This document shows, one piece after another, positions 18,807 through 27,924 of a stretch of DNA of 64,000 nt; the first letter of the stretch is position 1; every line of letters begins with the position of its first letter. Both the position numbers and the translations under genes were made by a program. Under the pieces are notes generated by a model, which did not search any database, was not told the DNA's origin, and worked only from the letters and a program-made list of their open reading frames with translations. Location of the stretch: positions 124,001 through 188,000 of the forward strand of contig NZ_JOMJ01000004.1 of NCBI RefSeq assembly GCF_000711295.1. Reading direction: 5' to 3'. Origin of the DNA: Desulfohalovibrio reitneri (GTDB taxonomy: Bacteria > Desulfobacterota > Desulfovibrionia > Desulfovibrionales > Desulfovibrionaceae).

Positions 18807-19748
18807 GTGACCTGGTACGTTCTGAAAAGGCTGGCGCTGCTGGTGCCGATCCTCTTGGCGGTTTCCGTGCTGGTCTTTCTGATTCTCCGGCTGGGCCAGG
18901 GCGATCCGGCCATGTCTTACCTGCGGCTTTCCAACATCCCGCCCACGGACCAAGCCCTTGATGCGGCCCGCGAGGAGTTGGGCCTGAACAGGCCGCTGCC
19001 GGTACAGTATCTAAGCTGGCTAGAAAAAGCGGTGCAGGGGGACTTCGGGCGTTCGTACGTGACCAAGAGGCCGGTTCTGGAGGACATCCTCTACTACATG
19101 CCGAACACGTTGAAGCTGGCCTCGGCCTCGCTGCTTTTGACCCTTGCGCTGAGCGTTCCCCTCGGGATGGTCTCGGCTCTTCGAAAAGACGGCCCGGCGG
19201 ATTACCTGACCAGGGGGATGAGTTTCTTCGGAGTCTCCATCCCCAACTTCTGGCTGGGATTCCTGCTGGTATGGCTTTTCGCCGTGAAGCTGGAGTGGCT
19301 GCCGCCCATGGGGAAAGGCGGGCTGGCTCACATGGTCCTTCCCGTCGTCACCATGTCCCTGATGTCGCTGTGCATCAACACGCGCCTGATTCGGGCCAAC
19401 ATGCTGGACAACATGCACTCGCGCTACGTGCTCTATGCGAGGGCGAGGGGCCTTCCCGAATCGACGGTCATCGGCAGGCACGTCATGGCCAACTCGCTCA
19501 TTCCGGTCATAACGGCTGTGGGCATGCACGTGGGGGAACTCTTTGGCGGCGCGGTCATCGCGGAATCCATATTCTCCTGGCCCGGCGTGGGAAGATACGC
19601 GGTCTCCGCCATCTACAACCGCGACTACCCCGTGATGCAGTGCTTCATCCTCATCATGACCAGCATCTTCGTGCTCATGAATCTGGTTGTGGACATTTGC
19701 TACGCATGGCTTGACCCGAGAATCCGATACGAAGGGGGAAGTGGATGA
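18807..19748 (+). CDS. nikB: Nickel ABC transporter permease NikB
   Basis: A 313-residue inner-membrane permease of the dipeptide/oligopeptide/nickel family starting at GTG. Its N-terminus (WYVLKRLALLVPILLAVSVLVFLILRLGQGDPA) and the GDPA-x-x-YLRLSNIPPT stretch match NikB. Six hydrophobic segments and the cytoplasmic EAA-like loop ARARGLPESTVIGRHV contact the ATPases. It begins 6 bases after nikA and overlaps nikC by 4 bases. Confidence 0.93.
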   Translation: MTWYVLKRLALLVPILLAVSVLVFLILRLGQGDPAMSYLRLSNIPPTDQALDAAREELGLNRPLPVQYLSWLEKAVQGDFGRSYVTKRPVLEDILYYMPNTLKLASASLLLTLALSVPLGMVSALRKDGPADYLTRGMSFFGVSIPNFWLGFLLVWLFAVKLEWLPPMGKGGLAHMVLPVVTMSLMSLCINTRLIRANMLDNMHSRYVLYARARGLPESTVIGRHVMANSLIPVITAVGMHVGELFGGAVIAESIFSWPGVGRYAVSAIYNRDYPVMQCFILIMTSIFVLMNLVVDICYAWLDPRIRYEGGSG

Positions 19749-20647
19749 TCTTCGCCAGAATGCGTCCTTTCATCCGGCGGGGCATGGTCGCTCTGGCCGT
19801 CTCCATCCTGGTTGTCCTGGTTCTGGGGGCGTTGTTCGCGCCGCAGCTGCTGCCGTACGATCCGGAAGAGGTGGCTCTGGAGAACAAGTTCGCCTCGCCC
19901 GGCCAGGAACACATCCTGGGGTGCGACCACCTGGGACGGGATGTGGCCTCCAGGCTGCTCCACGGAGCCCGGACTTCGCTGGGCGCGGTGGCGGTCATCG
20001 CCTGCGTCATACTCACGCTGGGGGTCGCCGTGGGCGCCACCGCGGGATACGCCGGGGGAGCGGTGGACAACGCGCTGATGCGTTTTTGCGATATATTCCT
20101 TGTCTTTCCCACATTCATACTGGCCATGTTCCTGATTGGCGTACTCGGCACGGGGCTGGTCAACGTCGTCCTGGCCGTTTCGCTCACGCATTGGGCGTGG
20201 TACGCACGCATAATCAGGGGTTTCGTGCTCTCGCTGAAACACCGTGAGTACGTTCTGGCGGCCAAGGTTTCCGGCACGGGGCGCGTGGCGACCGTGCTGC
20301 GGCATGTGCTCCCGCCTGTTTTCGCCCAACTGGCCATTCTGATCACGTTGGATGTCGGCCATATGATGATGCATGTTTCCGGGCTTTCCTTCCTGGGGCT
20401 GGGCGTCACCCCGCCCACGCCGGAATGGGGTGTGATGATCGCCGACGCGAGGCAGTACGTGTGGACCCACCCGGAACTGATCATGTACCCGGGGTTGGCC
20501 ATTTTCATCACCGTTATGGCTTGCAACTACTTGGGCGACGCGCTGCGGGACGCGCTTGACCCCCATTCACGTGAGCACCAGGCCGTGGAGCGGGAAGTGG
20601 TCGAACATGTCCCTGGGTATGACAGCTTGGCGGAGGTGCGCTCATGA
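19745..20647 (+). CDS. nikC: Nickel ABC transporter permease NikC
   Basis: A 300-residue second permease that pairs with NikB. Typical family features are the N-terminal helix, the ILGCDHLGRDVASRLLHGARTSL segment and the EAA-like loop AAKVSGTGRVATVLRHVLPP. The length is somewhat above E. coli NikC (277), mainly in a charged C-terminal tail. It overlaps nikB and nikD by 4 bases each. Confidence 0.93.
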   Translation: MIFARMRPFIRRGMVALAVSILVVLVLGALFAPQLLPYDPEEVALENKFASPGQEHILGCDHLGRDVASRLLHGARTSLGAVAVIACVILTLGVAVGATAGYAGGAVDNALMRFCDIFLVFPTFILAMFLIGVLGTGLVNVVLAVSLTHWAWYARIIRGFVLSLKHREYVLAAKVSGTGRVATVLRHVLPPVFAQLAILITLDVGHMMMHVSGLSFLGLGVTPPTPEWGVMIADARQYVWTHPELIMYPGLAIFITVMACNYLGDALRDALDPHSREHQAVEREVVEHVPGYDSLAEVRS

Positions 20648-21468
20648 GCGGCCAGCGGCCGGGCAGCGGTTCTTTTCTCGAGGTGCGCGGCCTGACCGTG
20701 CGGGCGGTGAACAAGCCGTTGCTGCGGGGAGTTAACTTCACTGCGGAAAAAGGCCGCGTTACCGGGCTCATCGGCGAGAGTGGAAGTGGCAAGTCCCTGA
20801 CATGCCAGGCCGTGATGGGGCTGCTTTCACCCGGACTTCGGTCGGGTGGATATGTGGCCGTGGACGGACAGCGAATAGACCCGTCAGCGCGCGGACGGGG
20901 CCGGAGGTATCGCACCGGCCGTGCGGCCATGGTCATGCAGAATCCCATGAGCTGCTTCGATCCGGTGTTTACGATCAAGGCCCATTTCAGGGAAACGCTT
21001 GCCGCCCACGGCGTCCCGAGGCGTGAAAACACTAAGCGACGGTGGCTCGCGGCTCTGTCCGAGGTAGGCTTTTCCAGCCCGGAAGCCATTCTACCCATGT
21101 ATCCTTTCCAGATGAGCGGCGGCATGCTGCAACGAGTCATGCTGGCCCTGGCTCTGGTTCTGGAGGTGGGGCTACTCCTCTCGGACGAGGCGACGACCGA
21201 CCTCGACGTGGTGGCCCAATCGAGGGTCCTGGGGCTTATGGAGAGGCTGGTCAGGGAGCGAGGCCTGGGCATTCTGCTCGTGACCCATGATTTGTCCGTC
21301 ATTGCCAGGCTGGCCGACGAGGTGCTGGTCATGCGTGACGGAGTGCTGGTCGAAAGTGGCCCCGTCGAGGGAATCTTCCGCCGGCCGAAGCATGAATACA
21401 CCGGTGCACTTCTGGACGCGCACCACCGGCTCTGCGGTGAACGTTCCGCCGTGGGAGGGAAATCGTGA
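20644..21468 (+). CDS. nikD: Nickel ABC transporter ATP-binding protein NikD
   Basis: A 274-residue ABC ATPase with Walker A GESGSGKSLTC, Q-loop MVMQNPMSCFDP, signature MSGGMLQRVMLALAL, Walker B LLLSDEATTDLDV and switch His in LLVTHDLSV. The signature and the DEATTDLD form are those of NikD-type subunits. It energises NikBC together with NikE and overlaps nikE by 4 bases. Confidence 0.93.
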   Translation: MSGQRPGSGSFLEVRGLTVRAVNKPLLRGVNFTAEKGRVTGLIGESGSGKSLTCQAVMGLLSPGLRSGGYVAVDGQRIDPSARGRGRRYRTGRAAMVMQNPMSCFDPVFTIKAHFRETLAAHGVPRRENTKRRWLAALSEVGFSSPEAILPMYPFQMSGGMLQRVMLALALVLEVGLLLSDEATTDLDVVAQSRVLGLMERLVRERGLGILLVTHDLSVIARLADEVLVMRDGVLVESGPVEGIFRRPKHEYTGALLDAHHRLCGERSAVGGKS

Positions 21469-22280
21469 AGATTCTCGAGGCAGTGGGCGTGAGTAAAACG
21501 TACCGCAGGGGCGGTTTCTTCAGTCGCTCGGAATCGGTCCAGGTCCTGCGTGGCGTGGAACTGTCCGTGTCCCAAGGCGAATGCGTGGGGGTCGTGGGCC
21601 GGAGCGGCTCCGGAAAGAGCACCCTTGGACGGCTTCTTCTGGGGCTGGAAGCCCCGAGTGCGGGGGAGGTGCGCATTCTGGGGGAAACCACGACCGACGG
21701 CCGGGGAAAGCTCCGCCTGACTCCTGAGCAGCGCCAGGCCGCGCAGGTTGTTTTCCAGGACGCGGTCGGCTCGGTCAACCCAAGGCTGACCGCCGGGACC
21801 ATCCTTTCCGAGCCGTTGCGAAACCTCGATAGGCTCCGCGGCGCGGCCCTGTCCGAGCGTGTCGTGGAACTGCTCGAACAAGTGGGTTTGAACAAGGACG
21901 ACGCCGCCAAACATCCCGGCCACTTCAGCGGCGGCCAATTGCAGCGATTAAGCATTGCCCGGGCCCTCGCCGCCAGGCCGCGCTGCATCATCCTGGACGA
22001 AGCGGTTTCCAGCCTGGACATGCTCATGCAGGCCAGGATTCTGGATTTGCTTGATGTCCTGCGCCGTGAACGCGGCGTGGCGTATCTCTTTGTGACCCAT
22101 GACTTGAGACTGGTCCGACGCTTTTGCGACAGGGCGGTGGCTATGGAAAACGGCCGACTGGAGCCCTTCGACCTTACCGGTGACGCAGTACATAAGATGA
22201 GCGATTCTCTGCGCGAACTGGCGGAAGCGATTCTGCCTTCCTGTCCAGGCGGTGGTTTTCTGCCCACCTCGCAAGACTAG
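21465..22280 (+). CDS. nikE: Nickel ABC transporter ATP-binding protein NikE
   Basis: A 271-residue ABC ATPase: Walker A GRSGSGKSTLG, Q-loop VVFQDAVGSVNP, signature FSGGQLQRLSIARAL, Walker B IILDEAVSSLDM, switch His in FVTHDLRL. Last gene of the nik operon. No terminator is obvious before the next gene, which starts 111 bases on, so read-through into it is possible. Confidence 0.93.
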   Translation: MKILEAVGVSKTYRRGGFFSRSESVQVLRGVELSVSQGECVGVVGRSGSGKSTLGRLLLGLEAPSAGEVRILGETTTDGRGKLRLTPEQRQAAQVVFQDAVGSVNPRLTAGTILSEPLRNLDRLRGAALSERVVELLEQVGLNKDDAAKHPGHFSGGQLQRLSIARALAARPRCIILDEAVSSLDMLMQARILDLLDVLRRERGVAYLFVTHDLRLVRRFCDRAVAMENGRLEPFDLTGDAVHKMSDSLRELAEAILPSCPGGGFLPTSQD

Positions 22281-22338
22281 AGTCGATAGACTTGCTGGAC
22301 GCACATCCGCCCTTGAGGCATACAGTGGCGATCCGGGT

Positions 22339-22388
22339 ACCGCCCGGCAACGGGCGGTTCATGGAGCCACCCCGCAAGCCAAGGGGGT
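22339..22388 (+). promoter_or_regulatory. Structured leader with two hairpins; the second holds the ribosome site
   Basis: Hairpin 1 is a perfect 8-bp stem ACCGCCCG / CGGGCGGT closed by a GCAA tetraloop (22339-22358). Hairpin 2 pairs ACCCC (22369-22373) with GGGGT (22384-22388), which contains the only good ribosome site (GGGGG, 4 bases before ATG 22392). That layout would let folding control translation. I do not recognise a named riboswitch class. Confidence 0.5.
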
Positions 22389-22391
22389 CCC

Positions 22392-23108
22392 ATGCGGTTC
22401 GAGAGCATCCAGGTCGGCGTGGACGAGCGGTATCCCGATACCGTGGTGGACTTCGTGCGCAACGAGAGCTTCAGTGTGGTCTACAAGTTCCGGCTTCTGG
22501 AGGAGAAGCGCACGGAGTTCGGCGAAGTGGTGAAGGTGGGCGAGAGCCCCCATCTGGGAACCCTGCTCTTTATTGACGACGACATCCAGATGGCCTCCAG
22601 CGACCACCACCTCTACCACGAGGCCTTCATCCGCCTGGCCGGGCTGGACGGGCCGGACATGGAACGCATCCTGGTGGTGGGCGACGGCGACGGCGGCTTC
22701 ACCCGCTACCCCTTCGCCGGAAAGATCACCTACGTGGAGCGCAGCCGGGTCATCATGGACCTGGGAGAGCGCTTCTTCGGCGCGGACTGGTCCGCGCCGC
22801 GAGAGATCATCCTCCGGCCCTTCGAGGAGCTGCGGGTGGAGGAACCATTCGACGCCATGGTTTTCGCCCTCACCGACGAGTTCAACCGGGCCGGAGCGCA
22901 CGAGGCCTTCCGGCGGGCTGTGGAAGAGGACTGGGTGAAGCCGGGCGGGACGGTGGTCTCCCACTGCGGCTGCTCCCTCACCCCCTACCACCGGGAGGTC
23001 ATGGCCGAGTACGGCCGCATCGCCGGGCTGTTCTCCTCCCACCGCTTCGAGGAAGTACCCATCCCCTCCTTCTTCGCGCCGCTGACTTTCTTCGCCGGCA
23101 CAGTCTAG
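22392..23108 (+). CDS. Spermidine-synthase-fold protein, catalytic motif altered
   Basis: The 238-residue protein resembles the SpeE family. An N-terminal beta domain (about 20-70) precedes a Rossmann methyltransferase-like domain with ILVVGDGDGGFTRYPF (about 95-110), comparable to the GGGDGG loop. The acidic residue after the next strand is Glu (YVERSRV). The hallmark D-S-x-D-P motif is replaced by ALTDEFNRAG, so aminopropyl transfer to putrescine is doubtful. It may use another substrate, or decarboxylated AdoMet differently. It lies 111 bases behind nikE; a link to nickel chelation is only a guess. Length is shorter than SpeE (about 285). Confidence 0.7.
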   Translation: MRFESIQVGVDERYPDTVVDFVRNESFSVVYKFRLLEEKRTEFGEVVKVGESPHLGTLLFIDDDIQMASSDHHLYHEAFIRLAGLDGPDMERILVVGDGDGGFTRYPFAGKITYVERSRVIMDLGERFFGADWSAPREIILRPFEELRVEEPFDAMVFALTDEFNRAGAHEAFRRAVEEDWVKPGGTVVSHCGCSLTPYHREVMAEYGRIAGLFSSHRFEEVPIPSFFAPLTFFAGTV

Positions 23109-23650
23109 GCCGGGTCCGGCCGCTGACCGTTCACCCCGTCCTGGCCGCCTCTGCCGGGCCGGATGGCGACGCCTGCCTGGATGGAAAGTCATTTCAAGTT
23201 GTTATGTGTGGGAGATATCTCTCCGTTGGCAAGGTGGGCGTCCGCCACCGCTCGGAAAAGTGAATTCCAACCGTTGACCGAATACGGGCAGAAGTTTTTT
23301 GCGGGAGGAATCCGCTTCCCGTTTTTTCGGATTGGCGAAGCCGGGAGGAGTCCAGGTGGGCAAGGAATCCGCCCGGCCGCGCCGCCTCCGTGGAGGGCTT
23401 CCTTTCCGAGGAGGCGGGATGAGCCGGCGTGGTGCAAAAGCCATCGGTTTTGCAGTCTGCGTGTTCAGCGACTGGAAGTGGGCGGCACGTGAGCGGAGGG
23501 TTGGAGAGGGTCAGCGGGTATGCGGTCTGAATCTTTTCCGGCAGGACCGTTTACCGAAAGAAAGTGGCGCCTTTTCGCGCGCTTCTCCTACAAGGGAGTT
23601 ACGGAGAAAGAGGGCATCCCGTCCTTGAACCGCAACTCCTGGAGGAGGTC
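23109..23650 (+). other. Long leader/intergenic region before the liv-type operon
   Basis: Short open frames here (for example 23163-23492 and 23299-23628) have no ribosome site and no recognisable sequence, so I call no gene. The region holds the terminator-like hairpin at 23302 and, presumably, the promoter of the importer operon. GC is lower around 23200-23300 than in flanking genes. Confidence 0.5.
23302..23327 (+). terminator. Intrinsic terminator or attenuator
   Basis: CGGGAGG pairs with CTTCCCG (7 bp, one G-U) around a 6-base loop and is followed by TTTTTT. It lies 194 bases after the spermidine-synthase-fold gene and 324 bases before the importer start, so it may end the former or attenuate the latter. 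Confidence 0.7.
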
Positions 23651-25009
23651 ATGTCCAAGTCCACCAAGACGACCATCACCCGCCGCACCGCCATCAAGAC
23701 CGTGGCAGCGTCTGCCCTGGCCGTGACGTGCGCACCCGCCTTCTTCGTGCGCAACGCCTGGGCCGAAAAGGCCATCGGCAACTTCCCGGTCAAGGGCAAG
23801 GAGGTGGTCTTTGGCTTCAACGTTCCGCAGACCGGCGCCTACGCCGACGAGGGCGCGGACGAACTGCGCGCCTACAAACTGGCCGTGGACCACCTCAACA
23901 ACGGCGGGGGCATGCTCGGGACTCTCGATCCCTGCGCGCTGGACGGCAACGGGGTGCTGGGCAAGAAAGTCTCCTACGTGGTGGGCGACACCCAGACCAA
24001 CCCGGACGCGGCCCGCACCAGCGCCCGCCGCATGGTCGAGCGGGACAAGGTGATCATGTTCGGGGGCGGCTCCTCCAGCGCGGTGGCCATCGCCCAGCAG
24101 TACCTGGCCCAGGAGATGGGCGTGGTCTTCATGTGCGGGCTGACCCACTCCAACGACACCACGGGCAAGGATCGGCGCCGCTACGGCTTCCGCCACTTCT
24201 ACAACGCCTACATGACCGGCAAGGCCCTCGGCCCGGTGCTGGCCGAAACCTATGGCTCGGACCGCCGCGCCTTCCACCTGACCGCTGACTACACCTGGGG
24301 CCACACCCAGTACGAGTCCATCAAAAGCTTCACCGAGGCTGAAGGGTGGACCACGGTCAACAACATCATGACCCCGCTGGGGAACACCGACTACTCCCAG
24401 TTCCTGACCGCCGTGCTCAACTCCGACGCGGACGTTGTGGTGCTGAACCACTACGGCAAGGACATGGTCAACTCCCTGACCCAGGCCGTGCAGTTCGGCA
24501 TGCGCGAGATGCAAAAGAACGGCAAGCAGATGCAGGTGGTGGTGCCCCTTTTCAGCCGCCTCATGGCCAAGGGCGCGGGGCCGTCCAACATCGACGGCGT
24601 CTTCGGCACGGCCAACTGGAACTGGGCCCTGCGGGACACTGGCTCCCAGGCCTTCGTCAAGTCCTTCGAGAGGGAGTACGGCTTTCCGCCCTCCCAGGCG
24701 GCCCAGACCTGCTACGTGCAGACCCTGCTCTACGCCGACGCCTGCCAGCGGGCAGGGACCTTCTATCCGCCCGAGGTCATCAAGGCCCTGGAGGGCCATA
24801 CCTTCACCGGAGCGGGGCCGGGCGAGTCCTTCATGCGCGCCGGGGACCACCAGTGCTTCCACGACGTTTTGGTGGTGCAGGGGCAGGGAATGGCCGCCCG
24901 CCAGGGGGACTTCGACTTCCTGCGCGTCTACAAGCAGGTGCCCAGGGACCAGGTCAGCTATCCGGTGGATACTTTCCCCGGTGATCTCGGTCCCTACAAG
25001 CCCGCATAA
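23651..25009 (+). CDS. ABC transporter substrate-binding protein, branched-chain amino acid/amide type, Tat-exported
   Basis: A 452-residue type I periplasmic binding protein (Peripla_BP_6 class: VVFGFNVPQTGAYADEGADELRAYKLAVDHLNN...). The N-terminus has a twin-arginine motif, TRRTAIK, ahead of a hydrophobic stretch ending in an AWA-like site near residue 38; Tat export is less usual for this family and suggests folding or a cofactor before export. GGAGGAGG precedes the ATG. The ligand could be a branched-chain amino acid, amide, urea or short organic acid; sequence alone does not tell. It heads the importer operon. Confidence 0.88.
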   Translation: MSKSTKTTITRRTAIKTVAASALAVTCAPAFFVRNAWAEKAIGNFPVKGKEVVFGFNVPQTGAYADEGADELRAYKLAVDHLNNGGGMLGTLDPCALDGNGVLGKKVSYVVGDTQTNPDAARTSARRMVERDKVIMFGGGSSSAVAIAQQYLAQEMGVVFMCGLTHSNDTTGKDRRRYGFRHFYNAYMTGKALGPVLAETYGSDRRAFHLTADYTWGHTQYESIKSFTEAEGWTTVNNIMTPLGNTDYSQFLTAVLNSDADVVVLNHYGKDMVNSLTQAVQFGMREMQKNGKQMQVVVPLFSRLMAKGAGPSNIDGVFGTANWNWALRDTGSQAFVKSFEREYGFPPSQAAQTCYVQTLLYADACQRAGTFYPPEVIKALEGHTFTGAGPGESFMRAGDHQCFHDVLVVQGQGMAARQGDFDFLRVYKQVPRDQVSYPVDTFPGDLGPYKPA

Positions 25010-25085
25010 GGGCCATGCCGACGGGGCGCACACCCATTTGGCGGGCCATCCCGGCCCGGGCGGCCGACCCCACGACCTGCCGCCA

Positions 25086-25143
25086 GGTCCTCCCGCGGGA
25101 CCTCCTGCCTCGGCAGGGGCGGTCCGCCCTAGCGGCGGGCCGC
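25086..25143 (+). promoter_or_regulatory. Three consecutive stem-loops between binding-protein and permease genes
   Basis: Stem 1 pairs GGTCC (25086) with GGACC (25098); stem 2 pairs CCTGCC (25104) with GGCAGG (25112); stem 3 pairs GCGGTCCGCC (25119) with GGCGGGCCGC (25134), one G-U. There is no T tract. Such structures after a binding-protein gene commonly stabilise its message, giving more binding protein than permease; that role is inferred. Confidence 0.55.
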
Positions 25144-25178
25144 CCCCAAGGGGGCCTTAACCCGAGGAGAGAGCACTG

Positions 25179-26081
25179 ATGTCCGGCCATCTCATCAACA
25201 GCCTCACCCTGCAGGTCCTCACCGGGCTGCAACTGGGGGCCATCTACGCCCTCATCGCCCTGGGCCTGACGCTGATCTTCGGCACCCTGGGCGTGGTCAA
25301 TTTCGCCCACGGCGCCCTCTACCTGGTGGCCGCCTACTGCGCGGTCTTCATCGCCAACTCCCTGGGCTTCGGCTGGGGAGTGGTCCTGGTTCCCACAATC
25401 CTCTTCGCGGCGGGCTGGATCATGGAACGGGGGTTGGTGCGCCACTTCTACACCCGGCCGCACACCGACCAGATCCTGGTCACCTTCGGCCTGGCCATCG
25501 TGGTGGAGGAGGCGCTCAAGTGGGGCTTCGGCTCCAATAACATCCCGTACCCAGCTCCGGCTTGGGGCTCGGGCATCGTGCGGCTGCACGACTACCTAGG
25601 CTTTCTGGAGGGCTTCGTGGTCTTCCCCAAGTGGCGGCTGGTGCTCATCGGGGTCTCGCTGGCGGTCATCGTGGCCCTCTTCGCCCTGCTGCGGCTGACC
25701 ACCTTCGGCCTGGTCATCCGCGCGGGCATGCGCGACGCGGGCATGCTTCGCTTTCTGGGCGTGAACATCTCCCAGCGGTTCGCCCTGGTCTTCGGGCTGG
25801 GCGCGCTCATCGCCGGAGTGGCCGGGGTCTTCGGCGGCCCCATCACCCAGGTCAGCCCGGAGGTGGGCATGCACCTGCTGGTGCCCTCCTTCCTGGTCGT
25901 CGTCATCGGCGGCATGGGTTCGCTGGAGGGGGCGCTCATCGCGGCCATGCTGCTGGGCATGGCCCTGAGCTTCTCGGCTCAGTACTCGGCGGTGCAGCAG
26001 ATCATCATCTACCTGGTGGCGGTGGTCGTCCTTCTGGTGCGTCCGCGCGGCTTGCTGGGCAAGAAGGGGGTGTTCGAATGA
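25179..26081 (+). CDS. livH: Branched-chain amino acid-type ABC permease LivH
   Basis: A 300-residue inner-membrane permease with about eight hydrophobic segments. The start (LQVLTGLQLGAIYALIALGLTLIFGTLGVVNFAHGALYLV) is the LivH/UrtB signature, and GGMGSLEGALIAAMLLG near the C-terminus is also typical. AGGAGAG lies 9 bases before ATG. It overlaps livM by 4 bases. Confidence 0.93.
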   Translation: MSGHLINSLTLQVLTGLQLGAIYALIALGLTLIFGTLGVVNFAHGALYLVAAYCAVFIANSLGFGWGVVLVPTILFAAGWIMERGLVRHFYTRPHTDQILVTFGLAIVVEEALKWGFGSNNIPYPAPAWGSGIVRLHDYLGFLEGFVVFPKWRLVLIGVSLAVIVALFALLRLTTFGLVIRAGMRDAGMLRFLGVNISQRFALVFGLGALIAGVAGVFGGPITQVSPEVGMHLLVPSFLVVVIGGMGSLEGALIAAMLLGMALSFSAQYSAVQQIIIYLVAVVVLLVRPRGLLGKKGVFE

Positions 26082-27133
26082 TGACCGCGGCGCGTTTCTC
26101 CTGGCCCCGCGAAGGGCTTGTCCTGGGCGGCTTCGCCGCGCTGGTCCTGGCCATGCCTCTCTGGCTGCCCTGGATCGGCGGCTACGAAGCCCTGGCCACC
26201 AAGATCGTCATCTGGGCCATCTTCGCCCTGGGCTTCGACATTCTGCTGGGCTTCACCGCCTACCTCTCCTTCGGCCACGCCGCCTTTTTCGGCACCTCGG
26301 CCTACATCACCGGGCTGATGCTCAAACATGCTTCCACCAGCATAATCTGGGCTCTTTTTGCCAGCGCGGTGGGTACCCTCGTCCTGGCCTTCATCCTGGG
26401 CGGGCTCATCCTGCGGCGCTCCGGCATCTACTTCTCCATCCTTTCCCTGGCCTTCGCCCAGATGCTCCACGCGGCGGCCCTTTCCATCTTCGCCCGCTGG
26501 ACAGGCGGGGACAACGGCCTGACCATGGACACCGCGCCCGAGCTTCTGGGCATGCATATGGAGGGGCAGCCCATGTTCTACTTCGCGGCCCTGCTGCTCA
26601 TCGCCGGGTTCGTGGCCGCGCGGCAGATCAAACGCTCGCCCCTGGGCCTCATGCTGCAGGCGGTCAAGGAAAACCACATGCGTCTGGAGTACACCGGGGT
26701 CAATGTCATGGGCTACAAGATCGCGGCTTACGTCATCAGCGCGGTCTACGCGGGTGTGGCCGGATCGCTGATGGTCATCTACGAGCCCTACGTGGCCACC
26801 AAGTTCCTCAACTGGTCCACCTCGGGCGAGGTGGTCATCATGTCCGTCATCGGCGGGGTCAACACCCTGGTCGGCCCCATGCTGGGCGCGGGTTTCATGC
26901 TCTACTTCGAGAACGTGGTGCAGGGGCTCATCGGTGCTCAGTGGAAGCTGGTGCTGGGGCTGATCTTCGTGCTGGTGGTCATCTTTCTGCCGGGCGGGTT
27001 CGTGGACCTGTGGCGCAGGCTGCGCCGCCGCTTCGGCCCGGCTCCCGACCGCCGCGACAACGTGCCCGACGCCCCGGGCTCACTCTTGGAACAGCGCGAG
27101 GCCCGCTACAAGGCCATTGAGGAGGAGGCATGA
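26078..27133 (+). CDS. livM: Branched-chain amino acid-type ABC permease LivM
   Basis: A 351-residue permease partner of LivH, starting at ATGATG overlapping the livH stop. Hallmarks are ILLGFTAYLSFGHAAFFGTSAYITGLML and VIGGVNTLVGPMLGAGFM. The tail after the last helix is cytoplasmic and charged (about 315-351). It overlaps livG by 4 bases. Confidence 0.93.
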   Translation: MMTAARFSWPREGLVLGGFAALVLAMPLWLPWIGGYEALATKIVIWAIFALGFDILLGFTAYLSFGHAAFFGTSAYITGLMLKHASTSIIWALFASAVGTLVLAFILGGLILRRSGIYFSILSLAFAQMLHAAALSIFARWTGGDNGLTMDTAPELLGMHMEGQPMFYFAALLLIAGFVAARQIKRSPLGLMLQAVKENHMRLEYTGVNVMGYKIAAYVISAVYAGVAGSLMVIYEPYVATKFLNWSTSGEVVIMSVIGGVNTLVGPMLGAGFMLYFENVVQGLIGAQWKLVLGLIFVLVVIFLPGGFVDLWRRLRRRFGPAPDRRDNVPDAPGSLLEQREARYKAIEEEA

Positions 27134-27924
27134 ACGGCGAACACCTGCTGGAAGTGCACGACGTGGCCAAGAGCTTCGGCGGACTCAAGGCCCTCTCCGG
27201 CGTGGAGCTGGAAGTGGAGGAGGGTACCATCCACGCGGTCATCGGACCCAACGGCGCGGGCAAGTCCACCCTGCTCAACGTGCTTATCGGACTGCTGCCG
27301 CCTGACGACGGCACGGTCTGGTTCGCGGGACGGCCCATGATCGGCCGCAACCCCTACGACGGCACCAGGCTCCGCACTCTGGCCCCGCACGAGATCATCC
27401 AGCGCGGGCTGGCCCGGGTATTCCAGACCCCGCAGGTATTCGGAGCCATGAGTTTGCTGGAGAACGTGGCCGTGGCGGGGCTGGCCAAGCGCGACGGCTC
27501 CTTCGCTCCGACCTCCCTGGAGTCCCTGGACCCCTCCCACTCCCTCATGAAGGAGGCGGCCAGGTTCCTGACCCGACTTGGCCTGGGGGAACTGTTGCAT
27601 GTGGCCGCGGAGCACCTCTCCCGCGGGGACAAACGGCGGCTGGAGCTAGCCCTGTGCCTCAACGCCCACCCCCGTCTGCTGCTGCTGGACGAGCCCACGG
27701 CGGGCATGTCCCGTCACGCCACCAACAAGATCATCGACCTGCTGGCCGACATTCACCGCACCGGCATGACCATGGTGGTCATCGAGCACGACATGCACGT
27801 GGTCTTTTCCCTGGCCCAGCGCGTTACGGTCATGGCCCAGGGCCGGGTCATCGCCTCGGGCAAGCCTGAAGCGGTGCGGGCAGACCCCGCAGTCAAACAA
27901 GCCTACCTTGGAGGAGCGCACTGA
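27130..27924 (+). CDS. livG: Branched-chain amino acid-type ABC ATPase LivG
   Basis: A 264-residue ATPase: Walker A GPNGAGKSTLLN, signature LSRGDKRRLELALCL (LSRGD in place of LSGGQ, as in many LivG/UrtD proteins), Walker B LLLLDEPTAGMS, switch His in VIEHDMHVV. The GLARVFQTPQVFG Q-loop is typical of LivG. It shares one base with livF (TGATG). Confidence 0.93.
   Translation: MNGEHLLEVHDVAKSFGGLKALSGVELEVEEGTIHAVIGPNGAGKSTLLNVLIGLLPPDDGTVWFAGRPMIGRNPYDGTRLRTLAPHEIIQRGLARVFQTPQVFGAMSLLENVAVAGLAKRDGSFAPTSLESLDPSHSLMKEAARFLTRLGLGELLHVAAEHLSRGDKRRLELALCLNAHPRLLLLDEPTAGMSRHATNKIIDLLADIHRTGMTMVVIEHDMHVVFSLAQRVTVMAQGRVIASGKPEAVRADPAVKQAYLGGAH

Noticed and set aside
23163-23628. Small plus-strand genes in the importer leader
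   Set aside because: No ribosome sites, no recognisable sequence, and a terminator-like hairpin lies inside.
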